This document shows, piece after piece, positions 17,102 to 23,992 of a stretch of 64,000 nt of DNA (positions are counted from its first letter, which is position 1; each line of letters starts with the position of its first letter). The notes beneath the pieces were generated by a model, which saw only the letters and a list, made by a program, of their open reading frames with translations, made no database searches and had not been told where the DNA came from. This DNA is from Anaerolineaceae bacterium (GTDB lineage: Bacteria; Chloroflexota; Anaerolineae; Aggregatilineales; Phototrophicaceae), in NCBI GenBank assembly GCA_020634165.1, contig JACKCF010000001.1, positions 248,001 through 312,000 of the forward strand, given 5' to 3'. The position numbers and the translations under genes were made by a program.

Positions 17102-17282
17102 CGGTTTTTTCCTGCTAATTTGCCATATTGTAGCATGATTTTGTGATGATCCTGCACCTGGGCTGGTCATCACAACCCATCATGATGCGCGGCTTGTGCG
17201 CTCCTATTGAGTTTATCTTACATACATTTACGTAGGATGAGCATCAGATGTTGCAGGTTCCTCGCGCTGTTTCGTAAGAGCG

Positions 17283-17549
17283 TTATGAGAATTGCTCATC
17301 CCAGTCAGTATCAGGTGCCAACTCGCCTAACCGCATACTGCGCGGGATATTTGGCTCGCGTTCCAGCCAGCCCATTCCTTCGAGCTTATCCAGATGCCGC
17401 ATGACAGCCGTATGACTGATATAGCAGCCGCTGCCGATTTCTCTGAGCGTCGGCGAACGGCGATTTTCCTGAATATAGTCGCGCACAAATGCATAGACCT
17501 CGCGCGTGATGGGCTGCATCCGTCGCGGCATGTACCTGGCCATCATCAT
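17283..17549 (-). CDS. Stand-alone LexA-type winged-helix DNA-binding protein
   Basis: 88 residues. The sequence ITREVYAFVRDYIQENRRSPTLREIGSGCYISHTAVMRHLDKLEGMGWLERE matches the winged-helix N-terminal domain of LexA (recognition helix around SHTAVMRHLDKLE), but the C-terminal Ser-Lys protease domain and cleavage site are absent, so it cannot self-cleave. Three ATGs at 17549, 17546 and 17543 compete; AAAGG upstream fits the third best. Palindromes GTTC-N4-GAAC and TTAGAAC-N4-GTTCTAA lie 115-210 bases upstream. It is probably a transcription regulator that may bind them. Confidence 0.82.
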   Translation of the reverse strand: MMMARYMPRRMQPITREVYAFVRDYIQENRRSPTLREIGSGCYISHTAVMRHLDKLEGMGWLEREPNIPRSMRLGELAPDTDWDEQFS

Positions 17550-17662
17550 TGCCTTTCTTCTGTTATTGCATCTGTTATTGCATCGCCAGCCCGCTGTTGA
17601 GGGAGCCTTGCATATAGGAGGATGTACACAGCTAACCGTAGACTTAGCATGCCATGTAACAA

Positions 17663-17676
17663 AGTTCTAACGAACT
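17663..17676. promoter_or_regulatory. Palindrome AGTTC-N4-GAACT beside a possible -10 box
   Basis: AGTTC (17663-17667), TAAC, GAACT (17672-17676). On the minus strand TATGCT and TATACT (17680-17690) lie just before it, as a -10 box would for the leftward LexA-type gene, so the palindrome would cover the start of transcription. Promoter assignment is inference. Confidence 0.45.
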
Positions 17677-17741
17677 AATAGCATAGTATAGGCTGTTGCA
17701 TTGTGCCATCTCATCTGCGTTGAAAAGTAGTTAGAGGTTGA

Positions 17742-17759
17742 TTAGAACAATAGTTCTAA
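17742..17759. promoter_or_regulatory. SOS-box-like perfect palindrome TTAGAAC-N4-GTTCTAA
   Basis: TTAGAAC-AATA-GTTCTAA has seven perfectly matched positions each side. Its core GAAC-N4-GTTC is the known Gram-positive type LexA box core. It lies upstream of the LexA-type gene (leftward) and about 330 bases before the gene at 18090. Confidence 0.55.
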
Positions 17760-17760
17760 A

Positions 17761-18089
17761 TCTATCAGAGCCTATCAAATTCTTCTGTTAGTAAAAATCT
17801 GGGTGAGGGGTCAGTGGTGAGGGCAGATGCGTTATTATAGAGAGGCATCAGTTAAGCCACGACATTTTTGGATAAGCAAGCAAGTTTTTTGGATAGATGA
17901 TGATAGACCAGCCTTTAGACAAGGAGCCATCAGTGGTCAGTGATTAGCCAAAAGCTGGTTCTCAAAGCTGAATGCTGCTGGCTGAATGCTTTCGCTTGTT
18001 TTGCCAATATTTTCCAAAATTCAGTCGCTGACTTAAGCAAAACGCACAGTAGGCAGATAATCAGCCCATATTTGAAATAGAGGGAATCC
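17761..18089. other. Gap with decayed short repeats
   Basis: About 330 bases with no supported gene. CAGTGGTCAGTGATTAG and GCTGAATGCTGCTGGCTGAATGCT look like worn short tandem repeats (units near CAGTGGT and GCTGAATGCT). No RNA gene is recognised. The promoter of the gene at 18090 should lie here, but I see no clear hexamers. Confidence 0.4.
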
Positions 18090-18401
18090 ATGAATTTTTT
18101 AAAGAATCTGTTCGGTGGCGGCGGCAGCGGTGGTGATGGTCGCTCGCTGGTCCTGTACGTGCAGCCGAAGATGTGCAAGGAAATTGTACAGGTACGTGTG
18201 GACCTGATGAATGGCCCGTCGCTGACGGATGATGGCCAGGGCTACTATATGCGCAAGCTGGCCAGCGCCACCCGCTGCCCATTCCAGGCGGAAATCGAGC
18301 TGTTTTTCGATAAGAACAAAAAGCTGACTGATAAGCAGATTACCAACGGCACCTTTGTGACAGCGGAAGATTATCACGCTCAGGAAGCCGAACGAGCCTG
18401 A
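18090..18401 (+). CDS. Small conserved-looking hypothetical protein
   Basis: 103 residues; ATG at 18090 with AGAGGGA at ideal spacing. A Phe/Leu start (MNFLKNLF) is followed by a Gly/Ser-rich linker (GGGGSGGDG) and a compact domain with LYVQPKMCKEIVQVRVDLMNGPSL, GYYMRKLASATRCPFQAEIELFFDKNKKL and a charged tail. Two Cys (about 29 and 63) are present. No signal peptide. The family and function are unknown to me. Confidence 0.7.
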   Translation: MNFLKNLFGGGGSGGDGRSLVLYVQPKMCKEIVQVRVDLMNGPSLTDDGQGYYMRKLASATRCPFQAEIELFFDKNKKLTDKQITNGTFVTAEDYHAQEAERA

Positions 18402-18455
18402 TATTTGAGTGAATAGCTCAGAGGAAGGTATATCATTAGACACCTATCCTCGTCC

Positions 18456-18475
18456 CTTCCACCGTGCGGTGGAAG
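18456..18475. repeat. Hairpin CTTCCACC / GGTGGAAG
   Basis: Eight-base stem around GTGC, 55 bases after the 18090 gene. No T tract follows, so it may be a repeat rather than a terminator. Farther on (18507-18540) a C/G-rich stretch ending GGGGGGATTTAGGGGT resembles the hairpin at 44215. Confidence 0.45.
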
Positions 18476-18637
18476 ATGCCTTTCTTGGTCATATGGCAGT
18501 AGGCAGAAGTCCCCTCACATCATGGGGGGGATTTAGGGGTTTCGTTTAAGAAGTTTGCTGGATATGTAAATGCATCTTGCGGATACATAGCCTGCGGAAT
18601 CTGTTTCCTTGCCTCACTGATTTTGCTGGATAAACGC

Positions 18638-19684
18638 CTAATTCTCGGCGTCTTGTTGTGAATTGCTGTTATCATCGCGGGTTGAAACAGTATCGTCCAG
18701 CGCGTGATCATCTTCTTTAGGGACTGAAGTCGGCTGTGTTGGCGAGTCGTCGATGGGTTTGGTGACGACCGCCGCCATTTGTTCCTGGGTTGCCCGCCGG
18801 AAGGTGATACCAGGACCCATTGGCAGGCGCGTGACGGTGGTATCCGTCTGGAACTGCTGCGTTACTCGTTCAATGAGAGCGTCAACATCAGCGAATGGTC
18901 CATCTGCCTGGGTGATGAGTTCGGCCTCGACCTTGATGACATCCTTAGCTGCTTCATTCGCCGTCTGCGGATAGAAATAATTGTTGTTCTGGGCCACGCG
19001 GCTGCGAACGCGCTGCTCAATATCGACGGCGTTATCGGGCTGGGTGATGACGACCAGCCGGTAGCTGCGCAAATGGCCGAGGAAGTCCTCAGGTGTGCCA
19101 TGTTCTGCCACCGCATTTTTGATAATCAGGCTGATCGCGCGCAGCACATCATCGGCGGCGACAAAACCGTAGCGTCCCCGGAATGTATCCAGCCCGTCGA
19201 TGATGAAGGCCAGCAGCGCCCACTTTTTTTGTTCCAGCACAGCGCCCACTTTCTCGCGCACCAGATCGCCTTCCGGCAGGTCTGTGACGGCATGCAGCAT
19301 ACTGGGGGTTTTCGACCGATTGATGGCATTGCGCACGCGCAGGCGTAATTCCTTGATGTCGAAGGGCTTGGTGATGTAATCGACAACGCCCAGTTTAAGG
19401 CCCTGTATCTTGTCCATGCGGTCGCGCTGGCCCGTCAGGAAAACGATGGGTGTATCTTTGTTGCGGCGCTGCTGACGGAGCTTTTCGCACAATTCAAAGC
19501 CATCCATATCCGGCAGACGAATATCGAGCAGCATCAGGGCGAAGTCATGCTCTCTGGCAGCCTCAATGGCTTCTTCGCCAAAAGCGACCGCCACCACATC
19601 ATAATTCTGAACACGGAAATAGGTCGTGACCATCTCGGACAGGTCAAATTCATCTTCTACGAGGAGTAGTTTGGGCTTCTGCAT
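18638..19684 (-). CDS. Response regulator with receiver and degenerate GGDEF-like domain
   Basis: 348 residues from the ATG at 19684, preceded by GAGGGG; an ATG seven codons upstream has no ribosome site. Receiver about 1-120: acidic pair in LLLVEDEFD, phospho-acceptor in LMLLDIRLPDMDG, Thr in VFLTGQ and Lys in YITKPFD, all intact. Residues about 130-275 follow the diguanylate-cyclase fold (TDLPEGDLVREKVGAVLEQKKWALLAFIIDGLDTFRGRYGFVAADDVLRAI), but the GGDEF signature itself is absent (LRSYRLVVI stands in its place), so it should not make c-di-GMP. The C-terminus is a disordered acidic tail. It is downstream of the V4R and Roadblock genes on the same strand. Confidence 0.85.
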   Translation of the reverse strand: MQKPKLLLVEDEFDLSEMVTTYFRVQNYDVVAVAFGEEAIEAAREHDFALMLLDIRLPDMDGFELCEKLRQQRRNKDTPIVFLTGQRDRMDKIQGLKLGVVDYITKPFDIKELRLRVRNAINRSKTPSMLHAVTDLPEGDLVREKVGAVLEQKKWALLAFIIDGLDTFRGRYGFVAADDVLRAISLIIKNAVAEHGTPEDFLGHLRSYRLVVITQPDNAVDIEQRVRSRVAQNNNYFYPQTANEAAKDVIKVEAELITQADGPFADVDALIERVTQQFQTDTTVTRLPMGPGITFRRATQEQMAAVVTKPIDDSPTQPTSVPKEDDHALDDTVSTRDDNSNSQQDAEN

Positions 19685-19774
19685 GGTTATTTCCCCCTCA
19701 TGCAACCTGGGCCAGATGGATGGTCATGGTATGGATTGAACTGCGAACAGACCTACAACTCTGATAGAGCGACG

Positions 19775-20437
19775 TTACCACTCACCAATCGCTGTTTTGT
19801 TGATGCGGAATGTGCAATGATCGCGGCCTGTGGCGGCGCAGGCCGTTTCCATCACATGGAATTCATAGCCGTTGGTTGCCCAGCGCAGCCCTTCCTGAAT
19901 GACGCCAACCTGGGCATGGCAAACGGGTTTTTCCGCCATGCGGTTCCAGGCCATAGGACTGTTGTAGATATTAAAGACATAGGCGTTATTTTCAGTCTCG
20001 ACTTCGCAGCGCTGATCGCTGAAGTTGTTGAACAGCGAACTGAGGGCCTGTAAGCCGAAGTCGACGCGCATCGGCAGCGGCAACGCCTGGAAGGCACTAT
20101 CACTCAGGCCGCGCATAATGCCAAAGTCCTTGAGGCTCATCGCGAAAGCGGCCCGACCAATGCGCAGGGCCATGCCGCGTCCACCGCGCGCACCGTACAT
20201 TTCTTCCAGCGCGATGCTCATCGCGGCAATATCTCGGAAATCAAAATTGCGTTCCAGAGAGCGATCCGGCGGATCGTTCAGGTAATGATCCAGCTTGGCA
20301 TAGCCCAGCAAGGTCGCCAACCCATGCCGACCCATAACCTCTTCCATCGCGTCGAAGTAGGCACGCGCAAAGCGGTTCGGGTAATATAGCCCGCTGGGTT
20401 CTGGGACGATTTTGGCGTTTTTAGTCTGGGTACTCAT
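19775..20437 (-). CDS. V4R-domain protein
   Basis: 220 residues from the ATG at 20437; another ATG at 20458 is equally possible as neither has a strong ribosome site. The start SGLYYPNRFARAYFDAMEEVMG is followed by helices and, at the C-terminus, the V4R (4-vinyl reductase-like) signature: AEKPVCHAQVGVIQEGL and METACAATGRDHCTF, with conserved Cys/His that bind metal or ligand. V4R domains occur in sensors of small hydrophobic molecules and in chlorophyll enzymes. Here it stands in a signalling set with Roadblock (upstream, 67 bases) and a receiver (downstream, 90 bases), so a sensing or adaptor role is more likely. Confidence 0.8.
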   Translation of the reverse strand: MSTQTKNAKIVPEPSGLYYPNRFARAYFDAMEEVMGRHGLATLLGYAKLDHYLNDPPDRSLERNFDFRDIAAMSIALEEMYGARGGRGMALRIGRAAFAMSLKDFGIMRGLSDSAFQALPLPMRVDFGLQALSSLFNNFSDQRCEVETENNAYVFNIYNSPMAWNRMAEKPVCHAQVGVIQEGLRWATNGYEFHVMETACAATGRDHCTFRINKTAIGEW

Positions 20438-20504
20438 GCGATGGCTGACTCTATTCATCGTAAGGGCTGGCAGCCGGCATCACGTGTCGGTCGAGACGAT
20501 ATGG

Positions 20505-20873
20505 CTAGACAATTTGCTCCAGGGCTTCCTTGGCACGGCTGACGTCCAGAAGAATCAGGCCGAGTTTGGCATCTTTACGGGCAAGCACGGTCAAAACAGC
20601 TTCTTCCCCCACACTGGTGAGGATGACATAGCCGTTATCACCGCGAACGTTGACCTGCTCAAGTTCCCCGCGAGATAGCTCTGTGGCGATGCGTTCGCCC
20701 AGGGATAACATGGCGGCACTCATCGCGCTGACACGGTCTTCTTCGATACCGGGTGGCAGGGAAGAGGCCATACTCAGGCCATCTACGCTGACAACCGCCG
20801 CCGCTTCGACGTCGGCGCTGTTGTACTGCAGCTCGCGTAGACGCTCCATTAATTGCTCAGTGCGAGATGCCAT
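20505..20873 (-). CDS. Roadblock/LC7 domain protein
   Basis: 122 residues from the ATG at 20873 with AGGAG upstream. The whole protein is one Roadblock/LC7 domain (VEAAAVVSVDGLSMASSLPPGIEEDRVSAMSAAMLSLGERIA, then VILTSVGEEAVLTVLARKDAKLGLILLDV). In bacteria such proteins (MglB type) act as GTPase activators or adaptors for Ras-like GTPases. No GTPase gene is in the window. It leads the V4R/receiver unit. Confidence 0.88.
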   Translation of the reverse strand: MASRTEQLMERLRELQYNSADVEAAAVVSVDGLSMASSLPPGIEEDRVSAMSAAMLSLGERIATELSRGELEQVNVRGDNGYVILTSVGEEAVLTVLARKDAKLGLILLDVSRAKEALEQIV

Positions 20874-21198
20874 TGGGCTAACTCCTGTGGTTGGTGATGG
20901 ACGCAATCGCTCAAATTCGGATTCAGTATACCGCAATTTTACAATTGGAATGCGCGCCAGATCAAACGCTTTACAAACAAATTAAGGCGCGCAGGTCGCA
21001 TATAGTGAGGCACCTTAGGCGCGTGACACTCTTCGCATTTTACATGATAAGCCCACTGATTGCATCTGATGCCTTAAGAAGCAGGACCAATAGATACCCT
21101 ATGTACTCTCGCGGGCGATTACGTGGTTTTGTCATGCGGAATGACATATTGCGTGGCATACTAGTAGCGATAGTCTCGTAACACTAAAGGCACTTTTT
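20874..21198. promoter_or_regulatory. Divergent gap with TGTCAT-N5-ATGACA palindrome
   Basis: About 325 bases between the Roadblock gene (leftward) and the antiporter (rightward). TGTCAT (21130-21135) and ATGACA (21141-21146) form an inverted repeat about 50 bases before the antiporter start. It may be an operator; no promoter hexamers are certain and no open frame is supported. Confidence 0.4.
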
Positions 21199-22449
21199 AT
21201 GGAACATAACCCTGCTGTCGCCTTGTTGCTGGCGCTGGGGATCATCATTCTGGCCTCGCGCGTGGGTGGCGCCATTGCTCGCTGGCTAAAGCAACCGCGT
21301 GTATTGGGTGAACTGATCGTTGGTGTGCTGCTTGGCCCGACCTTACTCGACTTCCTGCACTGGGATGTGTTTCATGGCATCGAACTGGGGGAAACCATCC
21401 ACGAGATGGCGGAACTGGGTGTCATCATCCTTATGTTTAATATCGGCCTGGAAGTTAGCCTGAAAGAACTGGCCAAGGTTGGGCGTGTGGGGATTTTCGC
21501 GGGTGTTCTGGGGGCCGTCGCCCCGATTGTGCTGGTTGTTCCGTTTATGTTTGCTTCCGGCTATGAGTGGCAGCCAGCCCTGTTCACGGGCGTTACGCTG
21601 GCTGCGACCTCAGTCAGTATTTCCGCGCAGGTGTTGTTTGAATTAGGCGTGCTGCAAACCAAAGAGGGCAATGCCCTGCTGGCGACGGCCCTCATTGATG
21701 ATGTGCTGGCGATTTTGCTGGTATCGGTTGTGGTAGCTGTCACGGCTGCTTCCGGGGCCAGTGCCGGCGCGGAAGAAGGCGGGGCAGCGGCTGATCTCGG
21801 TCTGGTGCTGCTGCGCATGGTGGGCTATATCGTGATTGCCGGGGCGTTGGCCTGGTTTGTCGTGCCGCGCCACTTTAACTGGTTAGCCAAGCATCCATCG
21901 ATTGCACAATCCTACGGTATTGAAGCCTCCGCTCTGATTATCATGCTGCTCTTTGCCTGGTCAGCGGAAGAATTAGGCGGCGTGGCGACCATTACCGGTT
22001 CATTCTTAGCTGGCATCGGCATGAGCCGTGCGCGTGAGTCCGTCAAACATGCGATTGAAGAAACAGCCAGCGCGATAGCATACAGCTTCCTGGTACCGAT
22101 CTTCTTCATTCAGGTGGGCCTTGGTGCAGATTTGAGCACCTTCCCACTGGAAGCGCTGCCTTTCGCGGCGGTAATCCTGGTGATTGCCGTTATCTCTAAA
22201 GTTGGCGGATGCGGCCTGGGTGCGATTATGGGCGGCTTCAACCGATTGCAGTCTTTACGCTTGGGTGTGTGTATGGTCAGTCGTGGTGAAGTCGGCCTGA
22301 TCGTGGCATCCATCGGCCTGAGCGTAGGCATATTCACACAGGATTCCAGCCTGTTTTCGGCCTTGTTCCTGGTCATTCTCATCTCGACATTAATTACGCC
22401 GATTTTAGTTCGCTGGGCCTTCGCTGGCGAAACAGCGGCGACAAGCTAG
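21199..22449 (+). CDS. CPA2-family cation:proton antiporter
   Basis: 416 residues; ATG at 21199 with AAAGG upstream. About 12-13 TM helices in the KefB/NapA-type Na+/H+ exchanger fold: LKQPRVLGELIVGVLLGP near the start, the ALIDDVLAILLVS motif (acidic pair about 170-171) that forms the ion site, and GSFLAGIGMSR and VSRGEVGLIVAS late. No TrkA-N or TrkA-C domain is attached, unlike KefB/C. It would exchange Na+ or K+ for H+ across the membrane. A PII-like gene follows 51 bases downstream, suggesting a regulatory partner. Confidence 0.9.
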   Translation: MEHNPAVALLLALGIIILASRVGGAIARWLKQPRVLGELIVGVLLGPTLLDFLHWDVFHGIELGETIHEMAELGVIILMFNIGLEVSLKELAKVGRVGIFAGVLGAVAPIVLVVPFMFASGYEWQPALFTGVTLAATSVSISAQVLFELGVLQTKEGNALLATALIDDVLAILLVSVVVAVTAASGASAGAEEGGAAADLGLVLLRMVGYIVIAGALAWFVVPRHFNWLAKHPSIAQSYGIEASALIIMLLFAWSAEELGGVATITGSFLAGIGMSRARESVKHAIEETASAIAYSFLVPIFFIQVGLGADLSTFPLEALPFAAVILVIAVISKVGGCGLGAIMGGFNRLQSLRLGVCMVSRGEVGLIVASIGLSVGIFTQDSSLFSALFLVILISTLITPILVRWAFAGETAATS

Positions 22450-22500
22450 CAGATTTCTACCCTTATCTGATAAGCCTGACACAAAAATGGGGCATTAATT

Positions 22501-22875
22501 ATGAAACTGGTGATTTTGATAACAGGAGAAGTCGAACATGGGCTGGCCATCGCAGAAGCTTGGCAAAAGGCAGGCGCGCCAGGTGTGACGATCCTGCGTA
22601 CGCATGGCCTCTATTCGTTGCAGCAGGAGGTTCATAAGGGCAATGTAGAGCTGCCGCGAATGGTCGCATCAATGGCGGCGGCGATGGCCCACGTCATCGA
22701 CCATATGGAAGAAAAAGGCCACCTGCTGATTTCAGTTGTGGAAGATGATATGGTCGATACTTTGATTGATGAAGCGACCAATATTCTTGGCGACCTGACT
22801 TTGCCCAATAACGGCGTGCTCTTCGTGCTGCCCGTTGATCGCGCTGTCGGCGTCGTCCGCCATGATCGAAAGTAG
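22501..22875 (+). CDS. PII-like protein associated with the antiporter
   Basis: 124 residues; ATG at 22501. The alternation of beta-alpha-beta units, MKLVILITGEVEHGLAIAEAWQKAGAPGVTIL and NNGVLFVLPVDRAVGV, has the PII/CutA-like ferredoxin fold, where the second piece matches the C-terminal 'GKIFVLPVE' strand of PII. The T-loop and the uridylylated Tyr of GlnB/GlnK are not present; an alpha-rich insert with several Met lies there instead. Proteins of this kind bind nucleotides and regulate nearby transporters. Co-direction and 51-base spacing suggest an operon with the antiporter. Confidence 0.72.
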   Translation: MKLVILITGEVEHGLAIAEAWQKAGAPGVTILRTHGLYSLQQEVHKGNVELPRMVASMAAAMAHVIDHMEEKGHLLISVVEDDMVDTLIDEATNILGDLTLPNNGVLFVLPVDRAVGVVRHDRK

Positions 22876-22898
22876 CACTTTGGTTAGCATAATTCAGT

Positions 22899-22924
22899 TA
22901 GTGGCAGGGCATGCCTTGCCACTA
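22899..22924. repeat. 26-base near-perfect palindrome at a convergent gene junction
   Basis: TAGTGGCAGGGCA and TGCCTTGCCACTA pair with one mismatch. The right end contains the stop codon of the leftward phosphotransferase gene (22922). It can act as a bidirectional terminator; its centre GGCATGCC resembles GACATGTC in the palindromes at 4097 and 7754. Confidence 0.65.
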
Positions 22925-23926
22925 CGTTCCCTCATCTAACTGCTTTACTGCTTCCAAAAATTCCCCTAACCAGCCTGGGACAGACATGCCTTCTTCGGCT
23001 TTGATCGCAGGCGGCAAATCTTTGGTAATGGCAAACCACGTCAGCGCTCGGCAGAAAGTGGCTAAAACCTGCGAAACATCCCAGGCGCGCATGAGGTCCG
23101 CTGGCGATAAATCCAACTCCCAGGCTGACAGATAGGTATCGCGCAAAGCATCCAGATCATGCTGCTCTAAATCCAGGCGGTAATTAGCACTGCGCAAAAA
23201 CACATTCATACTGAAAAAGGGATGTGCCACCGCACACTCAGCCCAATCCATGAAGATATATTGCCCATCCTGAACGAAGATATTGCCATCATGGAAATCG
23301 TCGTGGTGCAGCGTCTGCGGAATGCCGAACGCGGCCAATTCGTTACACAACTCCTGAAAACGCCATGACAGCGCATGCAGGCGGTCGATCTGTTCCAGGG
23401 ACAAACTATCTTCGCGATGCTCGGTCTGGCCTAATGTCAGCATGGCTTCGTCAGCAATGAGGCCATCGTAAAGGCTCGGAAGTGTCGTCAGACGGCGGTC
23501 CGGGGCCTTGAGCGCCAACAGTTGATGGCTGTGTTCGGCCATCGCCTGCTGGAATTGCACATACTTTGGCAGCAGTGCATGAAGATGGCCTAACGGGTTA
23601 GGCTGTTGTGTAAGCAGAGTACGCAACATGACGCCAGCATCGGCCAATAGCAGCCACCCGCGCGCGACATCTGCCGCCAGCACCCTGGGAACTTGGCGTT
23701 CGGCCCAGTCTGGCAGCGCCTGAGTGATAGCCGCTTCGTGGCGCAGGCTGTCAGACGCGGCTTTGAAGTAGACTGGCTCGTTATCTGTCTCGATACGCCA
23801 TACCAGCGACCACACTGTTTGGCGGGCGATTTCAGGGTCGTTGGTGCGCTGCATCCTGATCAATGTCAGTTGTTCATCTACCCAGGCGAGGGCTTCTGTC
23901 GGCGATATGTCCGTATGTTCTGCCAT
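22922..23926 (-). CDS. APH-type phosphotransferase
   Basis: 334 residues from the ATG at 23926, which has AGGAGG six bases before it. It has the aminoglycoside phosphotransferase/choline kinase fold: LHHDDFHDGNIFV (catalytic Asp and Asn in a Brenner-type H-x-D-x-x-x-x-N) and FMDWAECAVAHPFF (metal-binding Asp). The N-lobe includes PVYFKAASDSL. Such enzymes phosphorylate small alcohols (aminoglycosides, choline, homoserine, thiamine); resistance cannot be inferred. It starts 67 bases after the stop of the SLC13 gene on the same strand. Confidence 0.85.
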   Translation of the reverse strand: MAEHTDISPTEALAWVDEQLTLIRMQRTNDPEIARQTVWSLVWRIETDNEPVYFKAASDSLRHEAAITQALPDWAERQVPRVLAADVARGWLLLADAGVMLRTLLTQQPNPLGHLHALLPKYVQFQQAMAEHSHQLLALKAPDRRLTTLPSLYDGLIADEAMLTLGQTEHREDSLSLEQIDRLHALSWRFQELCNELAAFGIPQTLHHDDFHDGNIFVQDGQYIFMDWAECAVAHPFFSMNVFLRSANYRLDLEQHDLDALRDTYLSAWELDLSPADLMRAWDVSQVLATFCRALTWFAITKDLPPAIKAEEGMSVPGWLGEFLEAVKQLDEGT

Positions 23927-23938
23927 CAATATCCTCCT

Positions 23939-23984
23939 AGAGGCATCCTTCTTCCTTCAGGGGAAGGATCGAGGATGGGGGGTA
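23939..23984. repeat. Dispersed repeat, copy 1
   Basis: A stretch beginning AGAGGCATCCTTC and ending GAGGATGGGGGG, with a CCTTC...GGGGAAGG hairpin inside. The second copy is at 27080-27124 and differs at only a few positions. It fills most of the gap between the phosphotransferase start and the SLC13 stop. Confidence 0.7.
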
Positions 23985-23992
23985 GAAATCGA

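Noticed and set aside
17930..18178. 82-codon minus-strand frame in the gap before the 18090 gene
   Set aside because: It covers worn short repeats and the start of the 18090 gene, with no ribosome site or protein-like composition.
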